Assembly (NCBI RefSeq): GCF_002159975.1
Contig: NZ_NFJR01000002.1
Location: 248,001-312,000 of the forward strand
Direction of reading: 5' to 3'
Source of the DNA: Barnesiella sp. An22
GTDB taxonomy: Bacteria > Bacteroidota > Bacteroidia > Bacteroidales > Barnesiellaceae
Length of the DNA: 64,000 bases
The position numbers were made by a program, and so were the translations under genes. The notes beneath the pieces are model-generated. The model was not told where the DNA came from. It made no database searches and worked only from the letters and a program-made list of their open reading frames with translations. Below, one piece after another: positions 56,525-64,000 of this stretch (positions within the stretch are counted from its first letter, which is position 1; the number at the start of each line of letters is the position of its first letter).

Positions 56525-57463
56525 ATGGGCATGGAGATACACCGGTATACGGCGGCTTATCACCGCGATTGGAACGATTTTGTCAACGAGTCGTCGAACG
56601 GGACCTTCCTGTTTCTGCGGGAGTACATGGAGTATCATGCCGACCGCTTCAGCGACTACTCGCTGCTGGTCTACGACGATAACAGACTGCTGGCCCTGTT
56701 GCCGGCCAACCGCCAGGGCGACGTGCTCTACTCGCACGCCGGCCTCACCTATGGCGGGCTCATCATGACCACCCGCAACACTACGGTGCAGGTGCTCGAA
56801 ATCATGCAGCTCATTGCCGACTTCCTGCGCAAGGAGCGTTTTGTCAAGTGGGTCTACAAATGCGTGCCCCATATCTATCACCGCTATCCGTCGGAGGCCG
56901 ACCTCTACGCCCTCTTCCGGCTCAATGCCCGGTGGGTGGGATGCAACATCTCGTCGACCGTGCAGCAGGATCGTCCGCTGCGCTTCCGGGCCGACCGCCG
57001 CAGCCGCATCAAGAAGGCTGAGCAGGCCGGACTGCAGGTGGTCGAGACGACCGACTTCGCCCCCTTCTGGGCCATTCTGGAGGCCAATCTGCAGGAGCGG
57101 TTCCACGTGAAGCCGGTCCACTCGCTGGCCGAAATCGAATTGCTGCACAGCCGTTTCCCCGACCGCATCCGTCACTTGGTGACGATGCGCGGCAACGAGG
57201 TGCTGGCCGGCAGTGTCATCTACGACACAGGTATCGTGGCACATGCCCAGTACACCTCGGCTTCGCATGAGGGGAAGAGCTCGGGAGCTCTCGACCTGCT
57301 TTATGGGAAAATCATCGGCGAGGTGTTTGCCGACCGCAAGTGGTTCGACTTCGGGCAGTCGACCGAGGATATGGGCCACTACCTCAACGAGGGGCTCATC
57401 ACCCAGAAGGAGGGGTTCGGATGCCGGGCCGTCGCCTATAACATTTACGAGATAATTTTATAA
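56525..57463 (+). CDS. GNAT/FemAB-like N-acyltransferase
   Basis: 312 residues, with weak FemAB/GNAT-like features: FVNESSNGTFLFLREYMEYH at the N-terminus and LDLLYGKIIGEVFADRKWFDFGQST near the C-terminus, typical of GNAT proteins encoded beside surface-polysaccharide genes. I infer an acyl or aminoacyl transfer to a cell-envelope sugar or peptide. The donor and acceptor cannot be fixed. It lies 13 bases after the EnvC-like gene and 6 before the flippase. The ATG two codons in is an alternative start. Confidence 0.8.
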   Translation: MGMEIHRYTAAYHRDWNDFVNESSNGTFLFLREYMEYHADRFSDYSLLVYDDNRLLALLPANRQGDVLYSHAGLTYGGLIMTTRNTTVQVLEIMQLIADFLRKERFVKWVYKCVPHIYHRYPSEADLYALFRLNARWVGCNISSTVQQDRPLRFRADRRSRIKKAEQAGLQVVETTDFAPFWAILEANLQERFHVKPVHSLAEIELLHSRFPDRIRHLVTMRGNEVLAGSVIYDTGIVAHAQYTSASHEGKSSGALDLLYGKIIGEVFADRKWFDFGQSTEDMGHYLNEGLITQKEGFGCRAVAYNIYEIIL

Positions 57464-57469
57464 CCAGCC

Positions 57470-58909
57470 ATGAACAGCGGGGAGGACAAAAAGATATACC
57501 GCACCATCGTGAAGGCTACCGGCCTTTTCGGGGGGACGCAGGTGTTCACCATCCTCTGTTCGATTATCAAGACCAAACTGGTAGCCATCTGGCTGGGTGC
57601 CGAGGGGGTAGGCATCATCGGGTTGTATAGCAACACGGTTGACATGATTTCGGCCCTGACCCGGCTGGGCATCGGCACCAGTTCGGTGCGCGACCTGTCG
57701 AGGGCCTTCAAGTCGGGCGACCGTAACCGGTTTGCCAGCCTGGTGAAGGTGGTGCGCCGCTGGGTGTGGTTCACCGGTCTGCTGGGGGCGGTGCTTATGC
57801 TCACCTTTGCCCCGGTGCTGAGTCGCTACACCTTTGGCGACTCGCAACACATCTGGGGTTTTGTCTTCCTGTCGTGCACGCTGTTGTTTACCGCACTTAC
57901 CGAGGGTGAGCGGGCCATCATTCAGGCCTCGAACCGCCTGCGGGTGCTGGCCCGTTGCTCGGTGCTGGGGTCGGTGCTGGCACTGCTGCTGTCGTTGCCG
58001 TTGTTCTACTTCTACGGCATCTCGGGTATCGTGCCCGCTATTATCGCCCACACCTTTGCCATCGTTCTGGTGACGGTGCTGTTGGGCCGTCGCATGAAAA
58101 TCGAGCCGGTTTCGATTGACTGGCGCGAGACTTATCGGCAGGGGCGGGGCATCGCCGCACTGGGCATCTACATGACGGTGAGCGGCTTCATCACCACGCT
58201 CTACTCCTATCTGTTCGTGGCCTGGCTCAACAGCCACAGCGGCACCGGCGAGGTGGGGTACTACCAGGCCGGTTACACGCTGGTGATGCAATATGTGGGG
58301 CTGGTCTTCACGGCCATGTCGATGGAGTATTACCCCCGGCTTTCGGTCGTTTGCGAAGACCGGGCTCTGCTCTCGGAGCATGTGTCGCGGCAGGTCGAGA
58401 CCTCGCTGCTGATACTGGTGCCCTTCATCTCGCTCTTTATCGTTTTGCAAACGCTGATTATACATATATTATATACGGCCGATTTCCTGGCAATCGGGGG
58501 GTACATCTCGTGGGCGGCCCTGGGCATGCTGTTCCGCGCCTTCTCGTGGAGCGTCAGTTTTGTGCTGCTGGCCAAGGGGGCAGGTCGCCTCTACCTCATT
58601 ACCGAAGTGCTGGCCGACTCGCTGATGTTCGTTCTCTACCTGTTGGGATATACCCGGTGGGGACTGGCCGGGGTGGGGGTAGCCTATCTGCTGGCCTATC
58701 TCTGTTCGGGGACGGGCATCTATCTGCTGTGCCGTATCAAGTACGGGTTGCGCGTGCCCCTGCGGGTATTCGGGCTGTTGGGGCTGAGTGTGGCCGGGTG
58801 TGCCGTCGTGCTGCTTTTGTGGCAGGGCGGTCAGGTGATCGGTGCCTGGGTAGCCACGGCGATGTGGGTGCTTCTGGCCGGCTGGCAGTTGAAACGGAGG
58901 CTGTTGTAG
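57470..58909 (+). CDS. Wzx-type oligosaccharide flippase
   Basis: 479 residues with about 12-14 membrane segments. It begins with TGLFGGTQVFTILCSIIKTKLVAIWLG, characteristic of O-antigen translocases, and has the GVGIIGLYSNTVDMISALTRLGIGTSSVRDLSRA segment common in Bacteroidota Wzx proteins. It would flip lipid-linked sugar units to the periplasmic side. With the GNAT protein upstream and the glycosyltransferase 74 bases downstream it forms a small surface-glycan module. Confidence 0.9.
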   Translation: MNSGEDKKIYRTIVKATGLFGGTQVFTILCSIIKTKLVAIWLGAEGVGIIGLYSNTVDMISALTRLGIGTSSVRDLSRAFKSGDRNRFASLVKVVRRWVWFTGLLGAVLMLTFAPVLSRYTFGDSQHIWGFVFLSCTLLFTALTEGERAIIQASNRLRVLARCSVLGSVLALLLSLPLFYFYGISGIVPAIIAHTFAIVLVTVLLGRRMKIEPVSIDWRETYRQGRGIAALGIYMTVSGFITTLYSYLFVAWLNSHSGTGEVGYYQAGYTLVMQYVGLVFTAMSMEYYPRLSVVCEDRALLSEHVSRQVETSLLILVPFISLFIVLQTLIIHILYTADFLAIGGYISWAALGMLFRAFSWSVSFVLLAKGAGRLYLITEVLADSLMFVLYLLGYTRWGLAGVGVAYLLAYLCSGTGIYLLCRIKYGLRVPLRVFGLLGLSVAGCAVVLLLWQGGQVIGAWVATAMWVLLAGWQLKRRLL

Positions 58910-58983
58910 GTGCCATGCAATAAAGCGGGGCGAACAGGCGTTTTTCAAGTAAGAAGATAGTATTTCGAGGAGGGTATGAAAGC

Positions 58984-60093
58984 ATGAAGATATTGTTGGC
59001 AGGCGATTACAGCAATTACCACCGGGCCCTGTCGCTGGCGTTGCGGCGCATGGGGCACGAAGTGACGGTGGCCTCCGACGGGTCGCGTTGGATGAATACG
59101 GCCCGCGACATCGACACCTCGCGTCCGTTCAGGAACAAGGTGGGCGGGCTGTTGTTGTGGGTCAAACTGAATACCCTGCTGCGGTCGCGGTTGGAGGGGT
59201 ATGACATCGTACAAATCAATTCCCCCGGATTCGCCTCCTTGCAGCCTTGCCGGCTACGCCAGCTCTTCGACCGCCTGCTTGCCAGGAACGGGGCGGTTTA
59301 TCTCACCGCCATGGGCACCGATACCTACTACATCGACTTTTGTCTGTCGGGCGCGTTGCGGTATACCGAGTGGCAGATAGGCGACCGGCCCTCGCCGCTT
59401 GCCTTGGCCCAGCCCGACGAGCTCCGGCGCTGGCAAGCTCCGGCACTGACCGACTATACCCGCTATGTGTATGAGCATGTGTGGGGGGTGGTGAGTGCCC
59501 TGTATGAATACAACGAGTCGTGCCGCCGGGTGGTCGACCCCTCACGGTTGGCCTATGCCGGCATCCCCATCGATACCGATTCGTTCACGATGGCCCACGG
59601 CGACGAGATTCCCTCGCGGGTAAAGCTCTTTCTGGGGGTACACCGCGACCGCATGGTCGAGAAGGGTACCGACCGCATGTGGGCTGCCGCCCGAAGGGTG
59701 GCCGAGCGTCACCCCGACAAGTGCGAACTGGTCTTTGTCGAGAACCGTCCCTATCGCGAATATGTAGAGCTGATGCGGTCGTCGCATGTGGTGCTCGACC
59801 AGCTGTACAGCTACACGCCGGCTACTAACGCGCTGCTGGCGATGGCCCAGGGGCTGGTGGTGGTGAGCGGGGCCGAGCCCGAATATTACGATTTTATCGG
59901 GGAGAAGGAGAACCACCCGATTGTCAATGCCATCCCCGACGACGAAAAGCTGGAGGCACAGCTCGAGGAGCTGGTGCTTCACCCCGAGCGTCTGCCCGAG
60001 CAGGCGCGTCGCAGCCGCGAGTTTGTGGTGAAACACAATCGCGACGAGGTGGTAGCCCGGCGTTTTCTCGACTTTTGGGCCCGATGCCGATAG
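58984..60093 (+). CDS. GT4-like glycosyltransferase
   Basis: 369 residues with a GT-B layout. The N-terminus MKILLAGDYSNYHRALSLALRRMGHEV is the acceptor-domain start. The C-terminal half has GIPIDTDSF and later SYTPATNALLAMAQGLVVVSGAEPEYYD, corresponding to the GT4 donor-site region, but the usual EX7E spacing is not clean. It is probably a transferase acting on lipid-linked sugars, given the flippase before it. It ends 22 bases short of the convergent GT2 gene. Confidence 0.78.
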   Translation: MKILLAGDYSNYHRALSLALRRMGHEVTVASDGSRWMNTARDIDTSRPFRNKVGGLLLWVKLNTLLRSRLEGYDIVQINSPGFASLQPCRLRQLFDRLLARNGAVYLTAMGTDTYYIDFCLSGALRYTEWQIGDRPSPLALAQPDELRRWQAPALTDYTRYVYEHVWGVVSALYEYNESCRRVVDPSRLAYAGIPIDTDSFTMAHGDEIPSRVKLFLGVHRDRMVEKGTDRMWAAARRVAERHPDKCELVFVENRPYREYVELMRSSHVVLDQLYSYTPATNALLAMAQGLVVVSGAEPEYYDFIGEKENHPIVNAIPDDEKLEAQLEELVLHPERLPEQARRSREFVVKHNRDEVVARRFLDFWARCR

Positions 60094-60114
60094 GGATGTT
60101 CTCCAACAAGTTTC

Positions 60115-61140
60115 TTAAAAATGTTTCTTGATCCACTCTTTCCCTCGCGAGAGGAGCAGCAGCGTGCCGTCGGTCCACGGCCGCCTTTTCCAGCGTAAAG
60201 CGATTTTCATCAATTGGAATATCAGCGGCAGCCGGGTAGCTGTCGTCACCATGTCGTAGTCGCAGCGGTAGACCTCCTCGATGAAGGCCCACCGTTCGTC
60301 GGCGGGGTAGTGCCCCTCGGCCGAGTAGAGGGCGTAAATCGACTGGTAGATGAGGTGCGCCCGCTCCTCCAGCAGGTAGCGGTCGTACTCCCGGTTGTCG
60401 ATACCGAGCCGGGCAATGAGCTCTTGCCGCAGAGCGTAGGCCTCGCGGGCGTAGGCCGACAGTGCCTTGTAGGGGAGCAGCCGGTGGGTGAGCGATGCCG
60501 CCGTGGGGCGGTGAATATAGAGGTAGTCGGTGTGGGCGATTTGGGCTATCGAGTGGCAGTGCTTCACAAATTCCAGTACAAACAGGTGGTCTTCGCCATA
60601 GGAGTAGCGAGGGTCGAAACGAAGGTGGTGCTGCTCGATAATCTCACGTCTGAACAGTTTGTTGCAGGGCCCTTTGGTGGTGTCGTGTATCTCGGCATCG
60701 GCAAAGAGGAGGCCCCGTTCGCAGTCGGTCCGGGCCGAGCGGGTGCGGTCGAACCCGTGCGACTCTGTTCGTCCCGACGGCTCATGGAGCAGCGTTATGC
60801 CTGCGATGACCAGGTCGGCTGGAGTCGAGAGCAGGTGGGAGAGATAGGTGGGGGTCACACGGTCGTCGGCATCGACAAAGGCGATGTATTCGCCCCGGGC
60901 CTCGGTCAGTCCCCGGTTGCGGGCCGCCGATACCCCGGCGTTGCGCTGGTGAAGGGCCACGATGCGGGGCTCTCGGGCCGCATATCGGTCGATGAGGGCT
61001 GCCGAGCCGTCGGTCGAGCCGTCGTCGATAACCAGAATTTCGAACGACGGGTAGTCCTGGTGCAGCACGCTGTCGAGGCAGGCCGGCAGAAACTGCTCGG
61101 CATTGTAGACCGGTATGATGACAGAGATAAGCGGATTCAT
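60115..61140 (-). CDS. Family 2 glycosyltransferase
   Basis: 341 residues with a GT-A fold: VIIPVYNAEQFLPACLDSVLHQ, IDDGSTDGSAALIDRY, QRNAGVSAARNRGL and FVDADDR (the metal-binding DxD). The C-terminal part (NIEYL-type helical region) is typical of capsule or LPS transferases. It is convergent with the GT4-like gene. A -7 box lies just upstream. Confidence 0.93.
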   Translation of the reverse strand: MNPLISVIIPVYNAEQFLPACLDSVLHQDYPSFEILVIDDGSTDGSAALIDRYAAREPRIVALHQRNAGVSAARNRGLTEARGEYIAFVDADDRVTPTYLSHLLSTPADLVIAGITLLHEPSGRTESHGFDRTRSARTDCERGLLFADAEIHDTTKGPCNKLFRREIIEQHHLRFDPRYSYGEDHLFVLEFVKHCHSIAQIAHTDYLYIHRPTAASLTHRLLPYKALSAYAREAYALRQELIARLGIDNREYDRYLLEERAHLIYQSIYALYSAEGHYPADERWAFIEEVYRCDYDMVTTATRLPLIFQLMKIALRWKRRPWTDGTLLLLSRGKEWIKKHF

Positions 61141-61182
61141 AAGCCTGTGGGTCCGTGGATATCACGCGGTACGGGCCCGAGA

Positions 61183-61190
61183 CAAAAGTA
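61183..61190 (-). promoter_or_regulatory. -7 promoter box for the GT2 gene
   Basis: TACTTTTG on the reverse strand, 43 bases before the start. No clear -33. Confidence 0.4.
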
Positions 61191-61295
61191 ACGATTTTTT
61201 TCAGAAAAACGAACTATCGACCGGAGGGCGTGTGCCGGGAACAGGCTTATTGGTAGTCACTCTTTTCCTTCGTCTTGGCGGCAAGTAGTCAGCCG

Positions 61296-62180
61296 TCACT
61301 CGATGCCCGTCTTGTTCTGCCGGCGGTAAGCCATGGGCGAAATCTGTTTCTGTTTCTTGAAAAACTTGCAGAAGGAGGCCTGGTCCGAGAAGTGAAGCCG
61401 CTCGGCAATCTGCCCGATGGAGATGCGGTCGTCTTCGAGCAAGGTCATGGCCTGGTGCGTAATTTCGTCGCAGATGACGGCATGAGGCGTTTTCCCCACC
61501 ATTTCGCGCGCCACCCGGGTGAGGTGTTTGGTCGAGATGCAGAGAGCGTTGGCATAGAACTCGATGTGGTGCTCCTCGGCAAAATGTTTCGAGACAAGCG
61601 TCATGAAGTTGAGGGTGATAAAGTCGCGCTTGCTCACATAGGGCGGCATGTCGTTGGGGTTCTCCTGGTGCGAGAGCATGCAGTTGCCCAGCTCGAGGCT
61701 GAAGCTCTTGAAGTAGACACTGGCCAGTTCGCGGCGGTAGTAGTGCGAGGGGTTGGCGATAGTCTCTTTCAAAAGGTTGAGCTGAAGTTCGAGCCGGTCG
61801 ATTTCGCTCGGCGAGAAGTGCCAGATGCGTATGTTGGGGTGCTCGAGCGAGTAGTGCAGGGGGCCGGGGCGCAGATTCTTGAGCGATTCGCTGGCAAACT
61901 CGAACGAGATGAAGAGGCACCATCCCCGCAGGTCGGACGAGGTCGAGTCGATGCGGGCCGTGGTGGTCTCCATGATGTCGAAATAGGAGTGGGCTCCAAG
62001 TTCGTAGGGGCGGTCGTTGAGGGTCAGGCTCATACTTCCCTGGCAGAGCATCATAAACATGCGGTTGCCCGTGATGGTGAGACCTTCCAATTTGTAAAAC
62101 TGTTCGGGAGAAACAAGCAAAATCAGATTCCCTATCCGGCAACTCTCCGGGAAGAGGGAGGATAACTCTTTTTGAGTCAT
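61296..62180 (-). CDS. AraC-family transcriptional regulator beside the efflux genes
   Basis: 294 residues. The N-terminal ~180 residues are a cupin-like sensing domain of the kind in many Bacteroidota AraC regulators (TITGNRMFMMLCQGSMSLTLNDRPYELG). The C-terminal ~100 are the HTH domain: IEFYANALCISTKHLTRVAREMVGKTPHAVI and ISIGQIAERLHFSDQASFCKFFKKQKQISPMAYRR. It is transcribed away from an RND efflux operon across 207 bases, the usual arrangement for a regulator of that pump. Confidence 0.93.
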   Translation of the reverse strand: MTQKELSSLFPESCRIGNLILLVSPEQFYKLEGLTITGNRMFMMLCQGSMSLTLNDRPYELGAHSYFDIMETTTARIDSTSSDLRGWCLFISFEFASESLKNLRPGPLHYSLEHPNIRIWHFSPSEIDRLELQLNLLKETIANPSHYYRRELASVYFKSFSLELGNCMLSHQENPNDMPPYVSKRDFITLNFMTLVSKHFAEEHHIEFYANALCISTKHLTRVAREMVGKTPHAVICDEITHQAMTLLEDDRISIGQIAERLHFSDQASFCKFFKKQKQISPMAYRRQNKTGIE

Positions 62181-62213
62181 GGTGCGATTGATATATACGA
62201 TATTAAATCGTTA

Positions 62214-62246
62214 CAAAAATAGGGCAAAATGTCTCTAAATTACAAT
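62214..62246 (-). promoter_or_regulatory. Promoter of the AraC regulator gene
   Basis: Reverse strand: -7 TATTTTTG (62214-62221), near-match -33 ATTG (62243-62246), 21 bases apart. Confidence 0.5.
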
Positions 62247-62255
62247 TCTATACGT

Positions 62256-62302
62256 CAAATAGACATACGATTTCCTAATAAATTCTAATGGGGTGCTATT
62301 TG
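62256..62302. promoter_or_regulatory. Candidate operator: inverted repeat in the efflux/AraC intergenic region
   Basis: CAAATAG (62256-62262) and its exact reverse complement CTATTTG (62296-62302) are separated by 33 bases, roughly three helical turns. GGACAA also recurs at 62302-62307 and 62338-62343. Confidence 0.4.
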
Positions 62303-62387
62303 GACAAATCCTTGCGCCGATTGTCTAAGCAGTAGCCGGACAACACCATCTATTTTTACACCGGGAAATAACAAAATTAACTAAAAA

Positions 62388-63518
62388 ATGAAGGTAAAAA
62401 GATTTTTAGTATGGGGTTTGTGCTGTGCCGGCATGTTGGCGGGATGTCAGCAAAAGGCCGGCATGCAGAGTAGCGGCGATACTTATCCGCTACTGACGGT
62501 AAAGCCGGAAGACCGACAACTCTCGGTGAAATACTCGGCTGTGATAGAAGGAAAACAAGATGTGGAGGTGCGCCCGCAGGTATCGGGCACCATCACCCGG
62601 GTGCTGGTCGAGGAGGGTGCCCATGTGCGCAAGAGCGAGGTGCTCTTTGTTATCGACCAGGTGCCCTATAAAGCCGCTTTGCAGAAGGCGGTCGCCGCAG
62701 TGGCTACGGCCGAGGCCAACGAGGCTACGGCCAAACAGACTCTGGAAGGGAAGAAGCTGCTCTTTGCCGACCGGGTGATTTCGGACTTTGAACTGCATAC
62801 GGCCCAGAACGAGTACAAGAGTGCACAGGCTGCCTTGCAGCAGGCACAGGCCGAACTGACCGATGCGCAGAACAACCTCTCGTATACCGAGGTGAAGAGC
62901 CCGGTCGACGGCTATGCCGGCATGACCTCGTTTCGTATCGGGGCACTGGTGAGCTCGTCGATGACCGAGCCGCTCATCCGGGTATCGGACAATTCGCAGA
63001 TGTATGTCTATTTCTCCCTCACCGAGAAACAGGTGCTCGCGCTCACGGCGCAATACGGGTCGCTCGACAAGGCCCTCGCCTCTTTCCCCGAGGTGTCGCT
63101 CGAGCTGAACGACGGCTCCGTGTACGGGACCAAGGGTCGGGTCGATGTCATCAGCGGCATGATCGACAAGACCACCGGCACGATGAGCCTGCGGGCCGTA
63201 TTCGACAACAAGGACAAACGGCTGTTGAGCGGCGGGTCGGCCAATGTAATCGTGCCCTACGATCGCAAGCAGTGTATCGTCATACCGCAGGGAGGAACCT
63301 ACGAGATACAGAACCGTGTGTTTGCCTACAAGGTGGTCGACGGGAAAGCGGTATCGACTCCCATCGAGGTATTTGAGATAAACGACGGCACCGAGTATAT
63401 CGTGGAGAGCGGTTTGCAATCGGGCGACGTGATTGTATCGGAGGGTGCGGGCCTGTTGAAAGAGGGTACCGTAGTCGACCCTGCGGTCGCCGCACAAGAG
63501 GTTAAAGAGGAGGATTGA
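62388..63518 (+). CDS. RND efflux periplasmic adaptor, lipoprotein
   Basis: 376 residues with lipobox LAGC. The membrane-fusion-protein pattern is clear: VEVRPQVSGTITRVLVEEGAHVRKSEVLFVIDQVPYKAAL (lipoyl half), a coiled-coil hairpin rich in Ala/Glu/Gln (about 100-165), the second lipoyl half SPVDGYAGMTSFRIGALVSSS, and beta-barrel domains to the end. It links an inner-membrane pump to an outer-membrane channel for drug or metabolite export. The pump gene starts 2 bases after its stop. Confidence 0.95.
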   Translation: MKVKRFLVWGLCCAGMLAGCQQKAGMQSSGDTYPLLTVKPEDRQLSVKYSAVIEGKQDVEVRPQVSGTITRVLVEEGAHVRKSEVLFVIDQVPYKAALQKAVAAVATAEANEATAKQTLEGKKLLFADRVISDFELHTAQNEYKSAQAALQQAQAELTDAQNNLSYTEVKSPVDGYAGMTSFRIGALVSSSMTEPLIRVSDNSQMYVYFSLTEKQVLALTAQYGSLDKALASFPEVSLELNDGSVYGTKGRVDVISGMIDKTTGTMSLRAVFDNKDKRLLSGGSANVIVPYDRKQCIVIPQGGTYEIQNRVFAYKVVDGKAVSTPIEVFEINDGTEYIVESGLQSGDVIVSEGAGLLKEGTVVDPAVAAQEVKEED

Positions 63519-63520
63519 CC

Positions 63521-64000
63521 ATGAAGTTGCAATATTTCATAGACCGGCCCATCTTGTCGATGGTGATTTCGGTCGTCATCCTCGTAGCAGGATTGATCGG
63601 GCTCTTTGCCCTGTCGGTGGAGCAATACCCCGACATCGCCCCGCCTACCATACGGGTATCGACCACCTATAGCGGCGCCAATGCCGAGGCGGTGCAGAAG
63701 AGTGTAATCGTGCCGCTCGAAGAGGCTATCAACGGCGTGGAGAACATGACCTACATGACCTCGACCGCCAGCAACACGGGCAGTGCCGAGATTACGGTCT
63801 ACTTCAAACAGGGGAGCGACCCCGACATGGCGGCCGTGAACGTGCAGAACAAGGTCTCTACCGCCACCTCGCTGCTGCCGGCCGAGGTGACCAAGGTGGG
63901 CGTAACCACCATGAAGCGGCAGAGCAGCATGCTGAAGATTTTCGGCCTCTACAGTCCCAACGGTACCTACGACGAAGCGTTTCTCACCAACTACCTGAGC
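63521..64000 (+). CDS. RND efflux pump, inner-membrane permease (3' end missing)
   Basis: Starts at the ATG 63521 and is open to the right edge (160 codons visible). It begins MKLQYFIDRPILSMVISVVI, the conserved start of AcrB/MexB-type HAE1 pumps, followed by SVEQYPDIAPPTIRVST and the porter-domain segment NVQNKVSTATSLLPAEV. It pairs with the adaptor upstream. An outer-membrane channel gene probably follows outside the window. Confidence 0.95.
   Translation, partial: MKLQYFIDRPILSMVISVVILVAGLIGLFALSVEQYPDIAPPTIRVSTTYSGANAEAVQKSVIVPLEEAINGVENMTYMTSTASNTGSAEITVYFKQGSDPDMAAVNVQNKVSTATSLLPAEVTKVGVTTMKRQSSMLKIFGLYSPNGTYDEAFLTNYLS

Overview
The window is a contiguous stretch of a Bacteroidota chromosome, most likely order Bacteroidales. 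The signs are: promoters of the Bacteroides type (a TTTG-like -33 box and a TAnnTTTG -7 box) instead of -35/-10 boxes, few Shine-Dalgarno sites, a fused SecDF, a type IX secretion (T9SS) sorting domain, many lipoproteins, DUF4292 and DUF3108 proteins, and paired rhomboid proteases. Most genes are fairly GC-rich. The secretion-substrate gene at 16.1-19.2 kb and the DNA around it are visibly AT-richer. I cannot name the genus from sequence alone.

Layout. 0-0.7 kb: end of a membrane acyltransferase. 0.9-9.5 kb: a tight forward run of mutS, a U32 peptidase-family gene, a 1004-residue TPR protein and an outer-membrane barrel. 9.6-13.1 kb: topA and a WYL regulator. 13.1-15.8 kb, reverse: a lipoprotein with Ig-like domains and a DUF3108 protein. 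16.1-19.2 kb, reverse: a large T9SS cargo. 19.6-23.6 kb: secDF, tRNA-Arg(CCU), recO. 23.8-26.6 kb: AraC regulator, SDR and a Tat-exported aldo/keto reductase. 26.8-27.4 kb: tRNA-Glu, rpsT, an identical tRNA-Glu. 27.6-36.4 kb: gyrB, a small membrane protein, rnr, then parE-coaD-ctp. 36.5-42.6 kb, reverse: acyltransferase 3, M3 peptidase lipoprotein, EEP-family protein and two overlapping rhomboids. 42.8-46.7 kb: HU, a CPA2 antiporter (reverse) and asd. 46.9-52.0 kb, reverse: dgt, a TPM/zinc-ribbon protein and a GH20 hexosaminidase lipoprotein. 52.2-60.1 kb: a long forward run of dut, TPR lipoprotein, DUF4292 lipoprotein, EnvC-like protein, GNAT/FemAB-like protein, flippase and glycosyltransferase. 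60.1-62.2 kb, reverse: GT2 and an AraC regulator. 62.4-64 kb: an RND efflux adaptor and the start of its pump, divergent from that AraC gene.

Themes. Much of the window is core genome maintenance (mutS, topA, gyrB, parE, recO, HU, dut, dgt) interleaved with envelope biogenesis (secDF, TPR and barrel proteins, DUF4292, EnvC-like, flippase, glycosyltransferases). There is no CRISPR array, prophage or insertion sequence. The least explained parts are the TPR/barrel pair, the dut-to-glycosyltransferase run with its LolB-like DUF4292 protein, the TPM/zinc-ribbon fusion, the double-rhomboid operon, and several structured or repeated leader regions (tRNA-Glu/rpsT, rnr and the 37.5 kb tandem promoter repeat).
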